Counted from the stretch's first letter, positions 1 through 9,078 are shown. The stretch: 64,000 nt of DNA from Demequina gelatinilytica (GCF_000971115.1 NZ_BBLV01000004.1:1-64000); one strand, 5' to 3'. Numbers and translations are program-made. Notes: generated by a model not told the origin, from the letters alone.

Positions 1-43
1 GCTAGCCGAGGGCGGGATCGCCCCGCAGCTCTTGCCAGATAAC

Positions 44-63
44 ATTACGGTCATTATCGTAAT
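44..63 (+). promoter_or_regulatory. Inverted repeat in the promoter of the first TetR gene
   Basis: ATTACG (44-49) and CGTAAT (58-63) form an inverted repeat with an 8-base spacer. A possible promoter has TTGCCA at 32-37 and TATCGT at 55-60, 17 bases apart, so the repeat would cover the -10. Its place 55 bases before the TetR start fits autoregulation; this is inference. Confidence 0.5.
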
Positions 64-117
64 CGATATGGGGTGCGACCATCGCTCCCACTCGCACCGC
101 ATTGCTGTGGAGGCCGC

Positions 118-759
118 ATGACCGCGACACGACGCTCACCCGGGCGCCCGCCGAACCCCGAGCTGGACGCCGCCCTCATCGAAGCAGCCGCAAACCTGCT
201 CGCGGAGGTGGGCTACGACGCGCTCTCGCTCGCCGAGGTCGCGCGCCGCGCCGGCACCACGATGCCCGCGCTCTACCGCCGGTACAAGAACAAGAACTCG
301 CTCGTCCTCGCCGCGATCGAGCGCGATGTCGAGGCGAACTCCGTGCGCTTCGCACCGCACGGCAGCCTGCGAGACGACCTCATCGGGCTACTCGAGGCGG
401 CTTCAGGCCACATGACGGAGGACAGGCTCAGGGTGCTGGCCGCACTGGTGCTCGCACGCGACACAGAGCCCGAGCTCGTTCAGCGGCTCGTCGGAGGAGT
501 GCTGGTCGACAACCTCCCCGCTCTCACCGAGATCGTCCTGAGCGCGCGTGTGCGCGGTGACGGCACCACCGCTTCGGACGGTCTCGACATGATCGCGATG
601 CTCGTCCCCGCGATCGTCGTCACGCACGGGCTCGTCAACGGGTCGGGACCGGACCGCGCGCTCGTGATCCGCGCCGTCGACGAGATCCTCATGCCGCTGC
701 TCGCTGCCCACGCCCGCGGCTCCGACCACGCGGCGCCCGCCGATCGCCCGGCCCCCTGA
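118..759 (+). CDS. TetR/AcrR family transcriptional regulator
   Basis: A 213-residue DNA-binding repressor. The N-terminal third carries the TetR helix-turn-helix (LSLAEVARRAGTTMPALYRRY around residues 35-55); the rest is a divergent ligand-binding helical domain. I chose the ATG at 118 because a GGAGG lies just upstream and the helix-turn-helix then starts at the usual distance; an in-frame ATG at 73 would add 15 residues unlike the family. The next gene, on the same strand 57 bases downstream, encodes a lipocalin-like enzyme and is the likely target, with the regulator itself controlled through the repeat at 44-63. The ligand is unknown. Confidence 0.85.
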   Translation: MTATRRSPGRPPNPELDAALIEAAANLLAEVGYDALSLAEVARRAGTTMPALYRRYKNKNSLVLAAIERDVEANSVRFAPHGSLRDDLIGLLEAASGHMTEDRLRVLAALVLARDTEPELVQRLVGGVLVDNLPALTEIVLSARVRGDGTTASDGLDMIAMLVPAIVVTHGLVNGSGPDRALVIRAVDEILMPLLAAHARGSDHAAPADRPAP

Positions 760-816
760 TTCCCGAACCCCGCTGCACGCAGCCCCGACCCTATTCATCA
801 CCCGAGAAGGACAACC

Positions 817-1797
817 ATGACCCGCACCACCCTCCTTGCGAACGCCCACACCACGCCTGCGGGGGCAAGTCCCGCGATCGACATCGTCGCGGACCTGCCG
901 ATGAAGCGCGGCTACTCCGTGAACTCGTGGTTCGCGATCGGCCACTTCGCGTCGGATGGCCACGTGCTGAACTACCTCGCTCACGTCATCGTGATGTCGG
1001 TCAAGGGCATCCCCGTCGCTCTGAACAGCTCATTCAGCGTGACCGATCAGACCACCGGCTGGTACGGATCCGAGGACAAGCTGTTCGCACCGTGGAAGGG
1101 CACGTTCGCCGGCGACAGATTCGTGGTCCGCGCACCGAACTGCAGCCTTGAAGGCGACCTGGAGACCATGCGGGTCCGCGCCGAGATGAAGGGCGCCAGC
1201 ATCGACCTCACCCTTCACGGCACCGGACACCCGCTGTACAACAAGGGCACCGGGCGCTTCGAGATCCTCGGGCTCGATGTGCGCCAGTACTCGCTCCCGA
1301 CGATGGAGACATCGGGCCGCATCACGGTCGAGGGGCGCACCCACGAAGTCACTGGCACCTCCTGGTTCGATCGGCAGTGGCAGAACCAGAACATCCTCAA
1401 GCTCAACGGCCGCTGGACCTGGATGGACCTCAACCTGAGCAACGGCCTGCGACTGAGCCTGTGGGAGGCCGTCGACACGGAGGGACGGACCGATTCCTGG
1501 GTGACCTGCATCGACGAGCACGGCGCCCACCGCGTCGCTGCCCTCACCCCGCTGACCGAGGGCGCCAGCGACTACTGGCTCCCGGCGAGCGGAAACCGCT
1601 ACCCCACGCGGTGGCATCTGACCGCCCCAGAGCTCAGCCTCGACCTGGTGGTGACGCCGTCTCCGCGCGAGCAGGAGCTGCAGGGATTCCTCCCCCACTA
1701 TGAGGCCGCGAGCGACGTGGCAGGCACCATCGACGGAGAGCAGGTCACCGGGTATTGCTACGTGGAGATGGTCGGCGACTGGAAGGCATCGCGCTGA
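817..1797 (+). CDS. CrtC/AttH-like lipocalin-fold hydratase or hydrolase
   Basis: A 326-residue protein of the hydroxyneurosporene synthase / AttH-like (predicted hydrolase) superfamily. The diagnostic motif GTSWFDRQW is at about residues 180-188, followed by WTWMDLNLSNG, where these proteins place their second lipocalin-like barrel. Family members hydrate or cleave lipophilic substrates such as carotenoids, but most are uncharacterised and many are exported; this one lacks a convincing signal peptide, having a polar N terminus. The start is supported by an AGAAGGA-type ribosome binding site. It follows a TetR gene and probably shares its promoter. No carotenoid genes are nearby, so substrate and true reaction are open. 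Confidence 0.7.
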   Translation: MTRTTLLANAHTTPAGASPAIDIVADLPMKRGYSVNSWFAIGHFASDGHVLNYLAHVIVMSVKGIPVALNSSFSVTDQTTGWYGSEDKLFAPWKGTFAGDRFVVRAPNCSLEGDLETMRVRAEMKGASIDLTLHGTGHPLYNKGTGRFEILGLDVRQYSLPTMETSGRITVEGRTHEVTGTSWFDRQWQNQNILKLNGRWTWMDLNLSNGLRLSLWEAVDTEGRTDSWVTCIDEHGAHRVAALTPLTEGASDYWLPASGNRYPTRWHLTAPELSLDLVVTPSPREQELQGFLPHYEAASDVAGTIDGEQVTGYCYVEMVGDWKASR

Positions 1798-1860
1798 CGG
1801 TGTCCGGCACGGCTCGCTCGCGCGGCACACGTCGCCGCGCGAGCGGGCTCCAGCTGCGGA

Positions 1861-2400
1861 TCACGCGCCGACGAGCCTGCTCACGGCCGACGCGACGACG
1901 TCGAGCTCGAGCGGTGCCACATCGAGGGCACCATGCAGCGCGAACCCCTCGATCAGGGCGTCCAGCTGACGCGCGACGTCTGGGGCGAACCAGCGTTCAA
2001 GCTCGGACCGGCTGCCGGCCATCCAACGACCCGTGATCTCTCGGTAGGCAGGATCTCGGGCGGCGAGCATGTAGAGCTCGTACGCGATGATGTTGTCGCG
2101 CATCCCAGCGTCGGCAGAGAGATCTCGGACCAGGGCGACGACGGCAGCGATGGCCTCGTCTCGTGTGCGCGCCTCGGCAAAGTGCGCGGCGTAGGACGCG
2201 GCGAAGCGCTCCGCGAAACGAGCGAACGCCGTGCGGAGCAGGTCGTCCATGCCGTCGAAGTGGTAGGTCATGGACCCCAGAGGCACGTCAGCACGGTGAG
2301 CGATCCCTCGGTGCGACACCCCGGCCACGCCGACCTCCGCGATCAGGTCGAGCGTGACCTTGACGATGCGGTCGCGCCTTCCGGGATCATGGCGCCGCAC
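1861..2400 (-). CDS. TetR family transcriptional regulator
   Basis: A 179-residue repressor. The N-terminal helix-turn-helix reads GVSHRGIAHRADVPLGSMTYHF, the variant in which SMTYHF replaces the usual LYYHF. I prefer the GTG at 2400: it has a strong GGAGGG ribosome binding site and starts close to the domain, while the upstream in-frame codon at 2418 is only a TTG. It overlaps the 3' end of the acetyltransferase gene by 14 bases, so the two are cotranscribed and translationally coupled. The palindrome at the start of that operon is the likely operator. Confidence 0.8.
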   Translation of the reverse strand: MRRHDPGRRDRIVKVTLDLIAEVGVAGVSHRGIAHRADVPLGSMTYHFDGMDDLLRTAFARFAERFAASYAAHFAEARTRDEAIAAVVALVRDLSADAGMRDNIIAYELYMLAARDPAYREITGRWMAGSRSELERWFAPDVARQLDALIEGFALHGALDVAPLELDVVASAVSRLVGA

Positions 2401-3010
2401 TCTCGCCGCCCTCCTCAAGCGTGCGGATCACCTTCGCAGGAACGCCGGCCACGACGACGTTCGCCGGCACGTCCTTGGTCACGACCGCACCGGCGGCGAC
2501 GACCGAGTTCTCGCCCACGCTCACTCCTGGGCAGATGATGGCGCCGCCGCCGAGCCACACGTTGTCGCCGATGACGATGGGTCGCGCTGCCTCCCACTTG
2601 TCGCGCCGGGGCTGCGGTTCCAGGGGATGCGTCGGCGTGAGAAGTTGGACATGAGGACCGATCTGGCAGTCGGCGCCGATCGTGATAGTCGCGACGTCCA
2701 GCGCCGTGAGGCCCATGTTGACTAAGGTGCGGGCACCGATGCGGATGTTCGTGCCGTAGTCAACATAGACCGGCGCGCGCACGAATGCGGTGGGGTCCGC
2801 TCCAGGCATCAGCTCTCGCGCTGCCTCTTGACCACGCTCGGGATCGCGGTGGTACTCGTCTGCGAAACGCGCCATGCGATGCACGGCGGCACGTTGCGCC
2901 TCTGCGATCGCCGGGTCGTCTGCGATGTAGAGATCTCCCGCCATCATCCGTTCGTGGTGGGACCGCGTGTCGCCTGCGCCATCGCCAAGAGAGGCTTGAT
3001 AGTCATTCAT
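2387..3010 (-). CDS. Sugar O-acetyltransferase, maltose/galactoside acetyltransferase type
   Basis: A 207-residue left-handed beta-helix enzyme that moves an acetyl group from acetyl-CoA to a sugar hydroxyl. Residues 1-70 form the alpha-helical cap typical of this subfamily (MMAGDLYIADDP); the rest is hexapeptide repeat (IRIGARTLVNMG, IGPHVQLLTPTHPL, VWLGGGAIICPGVSVGENSVVAAGAVV). The HPL segment carries the catalytic histidine. The ATG at 3010 gives the family's normal length and N terminus; longer open reading upstream does not look coding. It is first in a two-gene operon with a TetR regulator. Acetylation may detoxify a non-metabolised sugar. Confidence 0.85.
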   Translation of the reverse strand: MNDYQASLGDGAGDTRSHHERMMAGDLYIADDPAIAEAQRAAVHRMARFADEYHRDPERGQEAARELMPGADPTAFVRAPVYVDYGTNIRIGARTLVNMGLTALDVATITIGADCQIGPHVQLLTPTHPLEPQPRRDKWEAARPIVIGDNVWLGGGAIICPGVSVGENSVVAAGAVVTKDVPANVVVAGVPAKVIRTLEEGGESAAP

Positions 3011-3012
3011 GC

Positions 3013-3024
3013 GTACGATCGTAC
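3013..3024. promoter_or_regulatory. Perfect palindrome at the start of the acetyltransferase operon
   Basis: GTACGATCGTAC is a perfect 12-base palindrome ending two bases before the acetyltransferase ATG; one more matching pair lies outside it on each side with one mismatch. TetR-family operators often have this form, and a TetR gene is second in the operon. Confidence 0.55.
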
Positions 3025-3570
3025 ATAACCGCGTCGGACACCACCGCGCGGACCCCTCGGGGCCCACAGACCGACCAGAGCCGGTCGCGACGACTGCCGC
3101 GGCCGCCTTCGAGAGCCCGGAGCGGAACGCGACCTACGGGCCGCGCCGCAACCAGATGGAGGGCTACAACCGGGCCCGCAAGGACAGCACTGCGGCCGCC
3201 ATCGCCGCAGCCGACCACCGCCGGCATCGCGGCCCGGGCAAGCAAGACGTCCCGCCGATCTTCAAGGCCGTCGGCGCCAACATCCACGCGATCCTCGAGA
3301 TCCTGCGCGACATCGCCGACCGCGAGGAGCCCACGCCGAACCCGGGCGGCCGTCCGGTGATCGCCCCGCTCGCCAACCACCGCCGCGAGCCCAACAACCT
3401 GCCCATTCGCATCACGGGACGCCCCCCCGGAGGACAAGTCGGGCAGACCCCAGAAGCCCGCGCCGCCGGGCAGACCGGCCAAGGCCGCGTAGCAGCTCTC
3501 CCCACCAGAAGCACAACTTCACGCAGGTACGTTCGGAGGCGCGGACCCGCCAACCTTGCCGGGAAACGAC

Positions 3571-3615
3571 TCAGGGCGGTCCGATCACTTGTGAAGAGTG
3601 ACCGAACCGCCCTGA
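3571..3615. terminator. Hairpin before tRNA-Lys
   Basis: TCAGGGCGGT (3571-3580) pairs with ACCGCCCTGA (3606-3615); inside it TCACT pairs with AGTGA. A stable two-part stem that may end transcription from either side; no T-tract is present. Confidence 0.5.
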
Positions 3616-3672
3616 TCTAGGCTCTGCCTTCCGAATCGCGAATTCTTTCGAACCCAACTGAGAAGATGCCTG

Positions 3673-3748
<76 letters not shown>

Positions 3749-3837
3749 ATCGCTCCGCTACCGCGGCGCGAGAGAAAACACTACCTGACTTCTGCGCGAA
3801 AGTGAAATCGGCACGGGGACGCCTCCGGCGTCCCGGC

Positions 3838-6800
3838 TCACCTGAGCTGGCGAAGCCGATCGTAGGCGACGGCGAGCCCGAGCAGCACCGCACCCACCGC
3901 CGCGAAGGCGATCCAGCGGGGCAGCTCGGGGTCGGGCACCGCGACCTGGACGAGCGCGAGCGCGACGGCGGTCGCCGCTGCGGCGACCGCGGGCGCGAGC
4001 CAGCGGGTGCGCACGCTCACCACGGCTAGCGCCGCCACCGCGAGCGTGAGACCGACGGTGCGCACGAGCGCGCCCGGCTGCACCGCGATGGCGACGAGGC
4101 TCGGCACGATCGCCAGCGCGAGCCCGCCGCCCAGCGCGGTGGTGCTCGCCAGCTCAGGATCGCGCCGCATCCATGCGACGCCCTCGGCCAGCGCCCACGC
4201 CGCCGGCACGATCGTGTACGCCTCCAGCGCCTCCACCCCGGCGCCGCCGAGGACGAGCCCGACACCGAGCGTCGCGGCGATCGCCGCGCCCACCCGCGCG
4301 GGCAACGGCGCCGGCTCGCGCAGCGCGAGCCAGCCCGCGGACACGACCAGCATCGCGAGGCCGGTCGCCGTCGCATCGTCCGCGACGATGCCCGCGGCCA
4401 GGACCAGGATCGATGCGGCGCCCCCTGCCCGTGCCACCGCGTCGGACGGGAGCCACCCGAGGCGCGCGAGCGCCACGATGCCCGCGAAAGCGACGCCGGC
4501 CAGCGCCGCCGTGGCGACCACCTCCGCGCCGAGCTCGCCGACCGCGAGGCGCGCCGCGATCGCACCTGCCGCTACCGCCACCAGCCCGCCCACCTCGCGC
4601 CACGCGACCATGCGTCGCGCGATCAACACGAGCACCGAGGCGACCACCGCGTGCGCCGCGACCTGCGCCCACGGGTGCACGCCCGCCATCAGCACCGCCG
4701 CGAGGGCGAGCAGCACGGGATGCCACGGACCGACCGTCCAGCGACCCAGGACCGCGACCCCTGCGACGGCGACAGCCGCGACCACGATCGCCGACCACGG
4801 CGTCGGGACGGCCGCCGCGGCGAGGACGCATGCGCCGGCGACGATGGTCGCGGCGTCAGCCCGCAGCCTCCGTGCGGCAAGGAGCCCGACCGCCGCGACC
4901 GCGGCGGCCGGCGCGGCGAGCGGGTCGACGGGTGTCCCCGCGCCGGACCCCTCCCACGCATCGGACACGGCCCCCAGCCAGGCGAGCACTGCCGACGCGA
5001 AGCCCGGCAGCGCCCACAGCGCGACCGGCACGAGCCCCCACCGGCCCGCGACGGCACGGTGCTCGCCGAGCGCACGCAGCAGCCACGCGGCACCTGCGGC
5101 GGATGCCGCCGCAGCGAGCGCGACCGCCACGGGACCACCATCCGCACCGCTCACCCAGGCCGGCGCCACCAGGGTGGCGATCGCGACCGCGGGCGAGGTC
5201 GCGAAGCGCGGGACCAGGAGCGCGGCGAGCGCGAGCAGCCCGGCGATCCCCAGCACCACTGTCGCGCCCGTCACGGGCGGGACCAGGCCGACCGCGATGC
5301 CCGCGACCCCGCGCAGGGCGAGCGCCGTCACCCACGCGATCGCGCCGATCTGCGCGACCGCCCGGGCCTTCGCATCACGCCACCACCATCCGGTGGCTCC
5401 CGCGGCCGCGGACAGCACGAGCGCCGCGCCCATCGTCGCCACCTCGCCCACCCCCGCCGACGCGACCGCCGCCGTCCCGACGCCCGCCGTCGCGACGGCG
5501 AGCACGGCCCCGGCAGCCTCGCCGAGCCGTGCAGGGTCTCCGTCGCCGATCGCGCGCCCACGGATCGCCGCCGAGGCCACCACGCCCGCGAGCAGCGTGA
5601 GCCCGCACGCCAGCAGCCAACCGCGCGACCCCGCAGCTCCCTCGATGCGGAGCACGTCGATCGCCGCCGCACCACCCCACGCGAGCGCGACCACCAGCAG
5701 GACCACCGCAGGCGCGAGGCCCGCAAGCGCCCAGCGCGCACGCTCGGGGGCGACTCCCGCGAGCAACCATGCGAGCGCGGCCGCAGAGGCCACCAGAGCG
5801 GCACCCGCCCACGCCTCCCCGCCGCCGAGGCGGAGCACGGTGGCGGCGGGAGCGAGCGTCACCAGCAGCGCGGTGAGAGAGCCGAGCGCCCGGGGCGCAC
5901 CACGGACCGCCGCCAGGGCTAGGGCGACCGGGACCGCGGCGCCGGCGAGCGCGAGCCACGGCCACCGCTCTCCGGGCGATGCCCACGCGGCCACGCCCAC
6001 GAGCGCACCGCCGGCACCCGTCGCCACCCCCGCGAGCGCGACGGTGAGGCGCGCCGGCCCCGCGGGCCACGTGCGCGCAGCGCCCGCGAGCACCACCGCC
6101 ACCAACGTCGCGGCCAGGGCGATGGCGGCTCCGCCTCCCGACGGAGGCGCGACCGCGAGCACGACGGGCACGGTCGCGGCGGCGACCGACGCCGCGCCGG
6201 CCATCAGGACTGCGCGCGCGTGCTCCGCATCGTCCCAGCGCCTCGCGACGATGCTCGCGGCGCCGATGCCGACCAGGCCCAGAGGCCACGCCCACGGGGC
6301 CGTGGCCGCCGCCCCGCGCGCATCGATCGCGATGCCCAGGCCCGCGATCGCGGCGACGACGGCGGCGATGCCTGCGGGGACGAGCCCCCACGCGACGGCC
6401 CGCTGCAGCGCGGGCTCGCTGGCGCCGGCCGCGAGCGCCAGCGCGCCGATCGCCGCGATCACGAGCAGCGCGAGCGCCGGCTCGTCGAGCAGCGGCGCCA
6501 TGGCCGCGCCCGCCCCCGTCGCCGCGGCCACCGCGGAGGCGACGCCGATGCCGCGCCAACGGACCGCCGCGCCGACCGCCGCGATCGCCGGAGCCCACAC
6601 CCACCCGATCTCGCCCGGGTCGAGGTCGGCCAGGGCGTAGGTCGCCACCACGGCGAGCGGCCCGAGCGCCGCGACCGCATAGCGCTGGATGCGGGCACCC
6701 ATGCCGTCGAACCACCGCTCGCCCGCCGCCATGAGCAGGCCCACGGCCACCGCGGCGGACAGCGCGAGGCCCGCGGCCCCCGACTCGGCGCCGGCGCCCG

Positions 6801-7590
6801 CCACCGCGATGAGGGCCGCGACAGGGACGGTCGCGGCCGCGGCGAGCGACAGCCACGGCACGTCGCGCCGGGCGAGCAGCGATGCGGTCGCGGCTGCGAC
6901 CAGGAGCGCGACCGGCGTGGTGAAGACCCCGAGCACGTCCGCGGTGCGCTCGAGCGCGACCACGGCGGTCCCCGCGAAGGCCGCCGAGACCACGCCGATG
7001 GCACCGGCAGGCTCGGACATGCCGCGGCGGAGGACCCAGCGCGCGAGCACGCCCACCGCCGCCGCGATCGCCAGCAGGATGACGGCCTGCAGCGCCGGAA
7101 GGATGGTCTCCCACGTCACCGCGACGAACACGATCGCGGAGGCGATGAGCAGCGCGGCGCCCGCCATCCCCAGCAGCACCGGGGCCGTGAGCGCGGTCCG
7201 CAGGCGTGCCGTGCGAGCCCGAGGGGCGCGTGGCGCCCGGGGCCGGTACGGTCCCGGGACCGCGAAGACGTCGCGCGGCGCGGAGACGGCGGGCGGCGCG
7301 ACGGGCGCATCCTCGCGGGGCGCATCGTCCTCCGGACCCAGGCGCAGCATCCTGAACCTGGTCGCGCCGAGTTCGACCCGGGCGCGCTCGCGCGCCGCGA
7401 GGTCGCGATCCAGCCGGACCCGCGCGGCGTCGTACGCCGCTTGCGAGAGCGCCACCTCGGCCACGGCCTCGCGCAGCTGTTGCGCCGCCGGGTCGCCCAG
7501 ATCGGCACCGCAGCCCGGGCACGCACCTCCGGGCTGGTCAGACGCGGGATCCCCGCACAACGGACACGCCGAATCCCCTGCTACGACCAT
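3838..7590 (-). CDS. Giant SCO7613-type zinc-ribbon membrane protein
   Basis: A 1250-residue alanine/valine-rich integral membrane protein. Residues 1-30 hold a zinc ribbon with two CxxC pairs (CPLCG and CPGCG), followed by a short charged, coiled-coil-like stretch (VRLDRDLAARERARVEL), then dozens of closely packed hydrophobic helices to the C terminus. This matches actinobacterial proteins labelled 'SCO7613 C-terminal domain-containing membrane protein', whose function is unknown. The ATG at 7590 places the ribbon at the very N terminus; open sequence upstream runs into the divergent bcp region. It is monocistronic. The zinc ribbon suggests a cytosolic binding module on a large membrane scaffold, which is inference. 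Confidence 0.8.
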   Translation of the reverse strand: MVVAGDSACPLCGDPASDQPGGACPGCGADLGDPAAQQLREAVAEVALSQAAYDAARVRLDRDLAARERARVELGATRFRMLRLGPEDDAPREDAPVAPPAVSAPRDVFAVPGPYRPRAPRAPRARTARLRTALTAPVLLGMAGAALLIASAIVFVAVTWETILPALQAVILLAIAAAVGVLARWVLRRGMSEPAGAIGVVSAAFAGTAVVALERTADVLGVFTTPVALLVAAATASLLARRDVPWLSLAAAATVPVAALIAVAGAGAESGAAGLALSAAVAVGLLMAAGERWFDGMGARIQRYAVAALGPLAVVATYALADLDPGEIGWVWAPAIAAVGAAVRWRGIGVASAVAAATGAGAAMAPLLDEPALALLVIAAIGALALAAGASEPALQRAVAWGLVPAGIAAVVAAIAGLGIAIDARGAAATAPWAWPLGLVGIGAASIVARRWDDAEHARAVLMAGAASVAAATVPVVLAVAPPSGGGAAIALAATLVAVVLAGAARTWPAGPARLTVALAGVATGAGGALVGVAAWASPGERWPWLALAGAAVPVALALAAVRGAPRALGSLTALLVTLAPAATVLRLGGGEAWAGAALVASAAALAWLLAGVAPERARWALAGLAPAVVLLVVALAWGGAAAIDVLRIEGAAGSRGWLLACGLTLLAGVVASAAIRGRAIGDGDPARLGEAAGAVLAVATAGVGTAAVASAGVGEVATMGAALVLSAAAGATGWWWRDAKARAVAQIGAIAWVTALALRGVAGIAVGLVPPVTGATVVLGIAGLLALAALLVPRFATSPAVAIATLVAPAWVSGADGGPVAVALAAAASAAGAAWLLRALGEHRAVAGRWGLVPVALWALPGFASAVLAWLGAVSDAWEGSGAGTPVDPLAAPAAAVAAVGLLAARRLRADAATIVAGACVLAAAAVPTPWSAIVVAAVAVAGVAVLGRWTVGPWHPVLLALAAVLMAGVHPWAQVAAHAVVASVLVLIARRMVAWREVGGLVAVAAGAIAARLAVGELGAEVVATAALAGVAFAGIVALARLGWLPSDAVARAGGAASILVLAAGIVADDATATGLAMLVVSAGWLALREPAPLPARVGAAIAATLGVGLVLGGAGVEALEAYTIVPAAWALAEGVAWMRRDPELASTTALGGGLALAIVPSLVAIAVQPGALVRTVGLTLAVAALAVVSVRTRWLAPAVAAAATAVALALVQVAVPDPELPRWIAFAAVGAVLLGLAVAYDRLRQLR

Positions 7591-7692
7591 GATCGCCCCC
7601 TTGGGCGCGAGTGTAGCGACGCCATACGCGCTTCGGCAGGCACCGGCGCACGGCGGTGGAATCGTGTCCCCCGCGCTAGCGTTGGACGCATC

Positions 7693-8163
7693 ATGAACGA
7701 CACCCGACTCGCCGTGGGCGACATCGCGCCCGACTTCACCGCATCGACCGACTCCGGCACCTTCCGCCTCGCGGACCTGCGCGGCCGCAAGGTCATCCTG
7801 TACTTCTACCCCGCCGCCATGACGCCGGGCTGCACCACGCAGGCGTGCGACTTCCGCGACTCGCTCGACCGCCTCCACGCCGAGGGCTACGAGGTGGTCG
7901 GCATCTCGAAGGACTCGCCGGAGAAGCTGGCGAAGTTCCGCGAGGCCGAGGGCCTGACGTTCACGCTCGTGTCCGACGAGGACCTCGCGGTCCAGAACCT
8001 CTACGGCGCGTGGGGCCTCAAGAAGCTCTACGGCAAGGAGGTCGAGGGCGCGATCCGCTCGACCGTGGTGATCGGCGAGGACGGCGCCGTCGCGCTCGCG
8101 CAGTACAACGTCAAGGCCACGGGCCACGTCGCCAAGCTGCGTCGCGACCTCAAGATCGACTGA
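7693..8163 (+). CDS. bcp: Thioredoxin-dependent peroxiredoxin (Bcp/PrxQ)
   Basis: A 156-residue cytosolic peroxidase that reduces hydrogen peroxide and organic hydroperoxides with electrons from thioredoxin. The family signature FYPAAMTPGCTTQACDFRD puts the peroxidatic cysteine at residue 47 and the resolving cysteine at 52. Where many relatives have FYPKDNTPGCT this one has AAM, still within family range. Length and C terminus are normal. It stands alone between the divergent membrane protein gene and tRNA-Leu; a thioredoxin gene 0.9 kb downstream could supply reductant. Confidence 0.95.
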   Translation: MNDTRLAVGDIAPDFTASTDSGTFRLADLRGRKVILYFYPAAMTPGCTTQACDFRDSLDRLHAEGYEVVGISKDSPEKLAKFREAEGLTFTLVSDEDLAVQNLYGAWGLKKLYGKEVEGAIRSTVVIGEDGAVALAQYNVKATGHVAKLRRDLKID

Positions 8164-8217
8164 CACCTCCGCACGCGTGGTCCAGGCGCGGTCGAGCGCC
8201 CGTATCCTGGACCCCGC

Positions 8218-8299
<82 letters not shown>

Positions 8300-8371
8300 C
8301 CCCGTGATCCCGCACCGGCCCACCGGTGCGGGATCTGTCGTCTCACGCCACGTACATGCCACGATGGCGCC

Positions 8372-9001
8372 GTGACCCACGACCTCCTCACGCTCGCCGC
8401 GGCGGGGTTCGTCGCGGGCCTCGCGGTCGCGATGCCGCTCGGGGCGATCGGCGTGCTGATCCTGCGCGAGTCCATGGTCGGCGGGCTGCGTACGGGCCTG
8501 GCCGCCGCCGCCGGCGTCGCGACGGTCGACCTCGCCTACTGCGCGGTGGCTGTCGGGTTCGGCGCCGCGGCTGCGGAGGTGCTCGCCCCGTGGAGCCGGA
8601 CCATCGCGGTGGCCTCCGGGGTGGTGATCATCGGGATCGGCCTCCTGCTGCTGCGCGGCGCCCTCGGGCCGCCGGCGCCCGCCGGGGAGGTTGTCCCGGG
8701 TCGCCCGCTGCGCGTCTACGGGCGGTTCGTGGCGCTCACCTCGCTCAACCCGGCGACGGTCGTGTACTTCCTCGCGCTCGCGGGCGTGGTGACGTCCGTC
8801 ACCACGGCGTCGGCGGGCCCGGTCGTCTTCGTCGTGGCGGCCGGGATCGGCTCGTTGCTGTGGCAGGCGGGGCTCGCGATCGTCGGCACGGCGATCGGTG
8901 CGCGCGTGCCCCCTCGCGCGGTCCGGGTCCTCGGCGTCGTCGCGGCGGCGGCCGTCATCGCGCTGGGCATCGTCGCCCTCGCGGCGGCACGCAGCCTCTG
9001 A
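8372..9001 (+). CDS. LysE/RhtB family amino-acid exporter
   Basis: A 209-residue membrane protein with about six hydrophobic segments. The N-terminal FVAGLAVAMPLGAIGVLIL is the LysE family signature region (proline/glycine-rich first helix), and SLNPATVVYFLAL matches the conserved NP motif in the middle helix. Such proteins export basic or other amino acids and related metabolites. The GTG at 8372 sits directly before the first helix; an earlier start would run through tRNA-Leu. The gene is single and converges on trxA with a strong hairpin between. Confidence 0.85.
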   Translation: MTHDLLTLAAAGFVAGLAVAMPLGAIGVLILRESMVGGLRTGLAAAAGVATVDLAYCAVAVGFGAAAAEVLAPWSRTIAVASGVVIIGIGLLLLRGALGPPAPAGEVVPGRPLRVYGRFVALTSLNPATVVYFLALAGVVTSVTTASAGPVVFVVAAGIGSLLWQAGLAIVGTAIGARVPPRAVRVLGVVAAAAVIALGIVALAAARSL

Positions 9002-9034
9002 TCGCTGCCGACCCCCGTCGCCGGGCATGCAGAA

Positions 9035-9065
9035 GGCCCGGCCCTCCCTGCGGGAGGACCGGGCC
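9035..9065. terminator. Bidirectional terminator between the LysE gene and trxA
   Basis: GGCCCGGCCCTCCC (9035-9048) pairs with GGGAGGACCGGGCC (9052-9065) with one mismatch and a 3-base loop, between two convergent genes. Confidence 0.8.
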
Positions 9066-9078
9066 CCGTGAAGCCGTC

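Larger units (their letters stand above)
3009..3620 (+). pseudogene. Unrecognised reading frame, probably a decayed 3' gene fragment
   Basis: An open frame of 203 codons with no start I can defend; its first bases overlap the divergent acetyltransferase start. The middle (codons about 45-120, with the hydrophobic stretch DVPPIFKAVGANIHAILEIL) looks like real protein, but I do not recognise it. At 3422-3428 there is a run of seven C; moving one frame there gives a proline/lysine-rich tail ending PPGRPAKAA and a stop at 3490-3492, a more natural C terminus than the arginine-rich tail of the intact frame. This suggests a frameshift or a truncated gene left by recombination. It fills most of the gap between the acetyltransferase and tRNA-Lys. 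Confidence 0.3.

Noticed and set aside
4007-6640. An 877-codon open frame on the plus strand
   Set aside because: It is antisense to the SCO7613-type gene and consists of Ala/Pro/Thr/Ser low complexity, the typical shadow of a high-GC gene.
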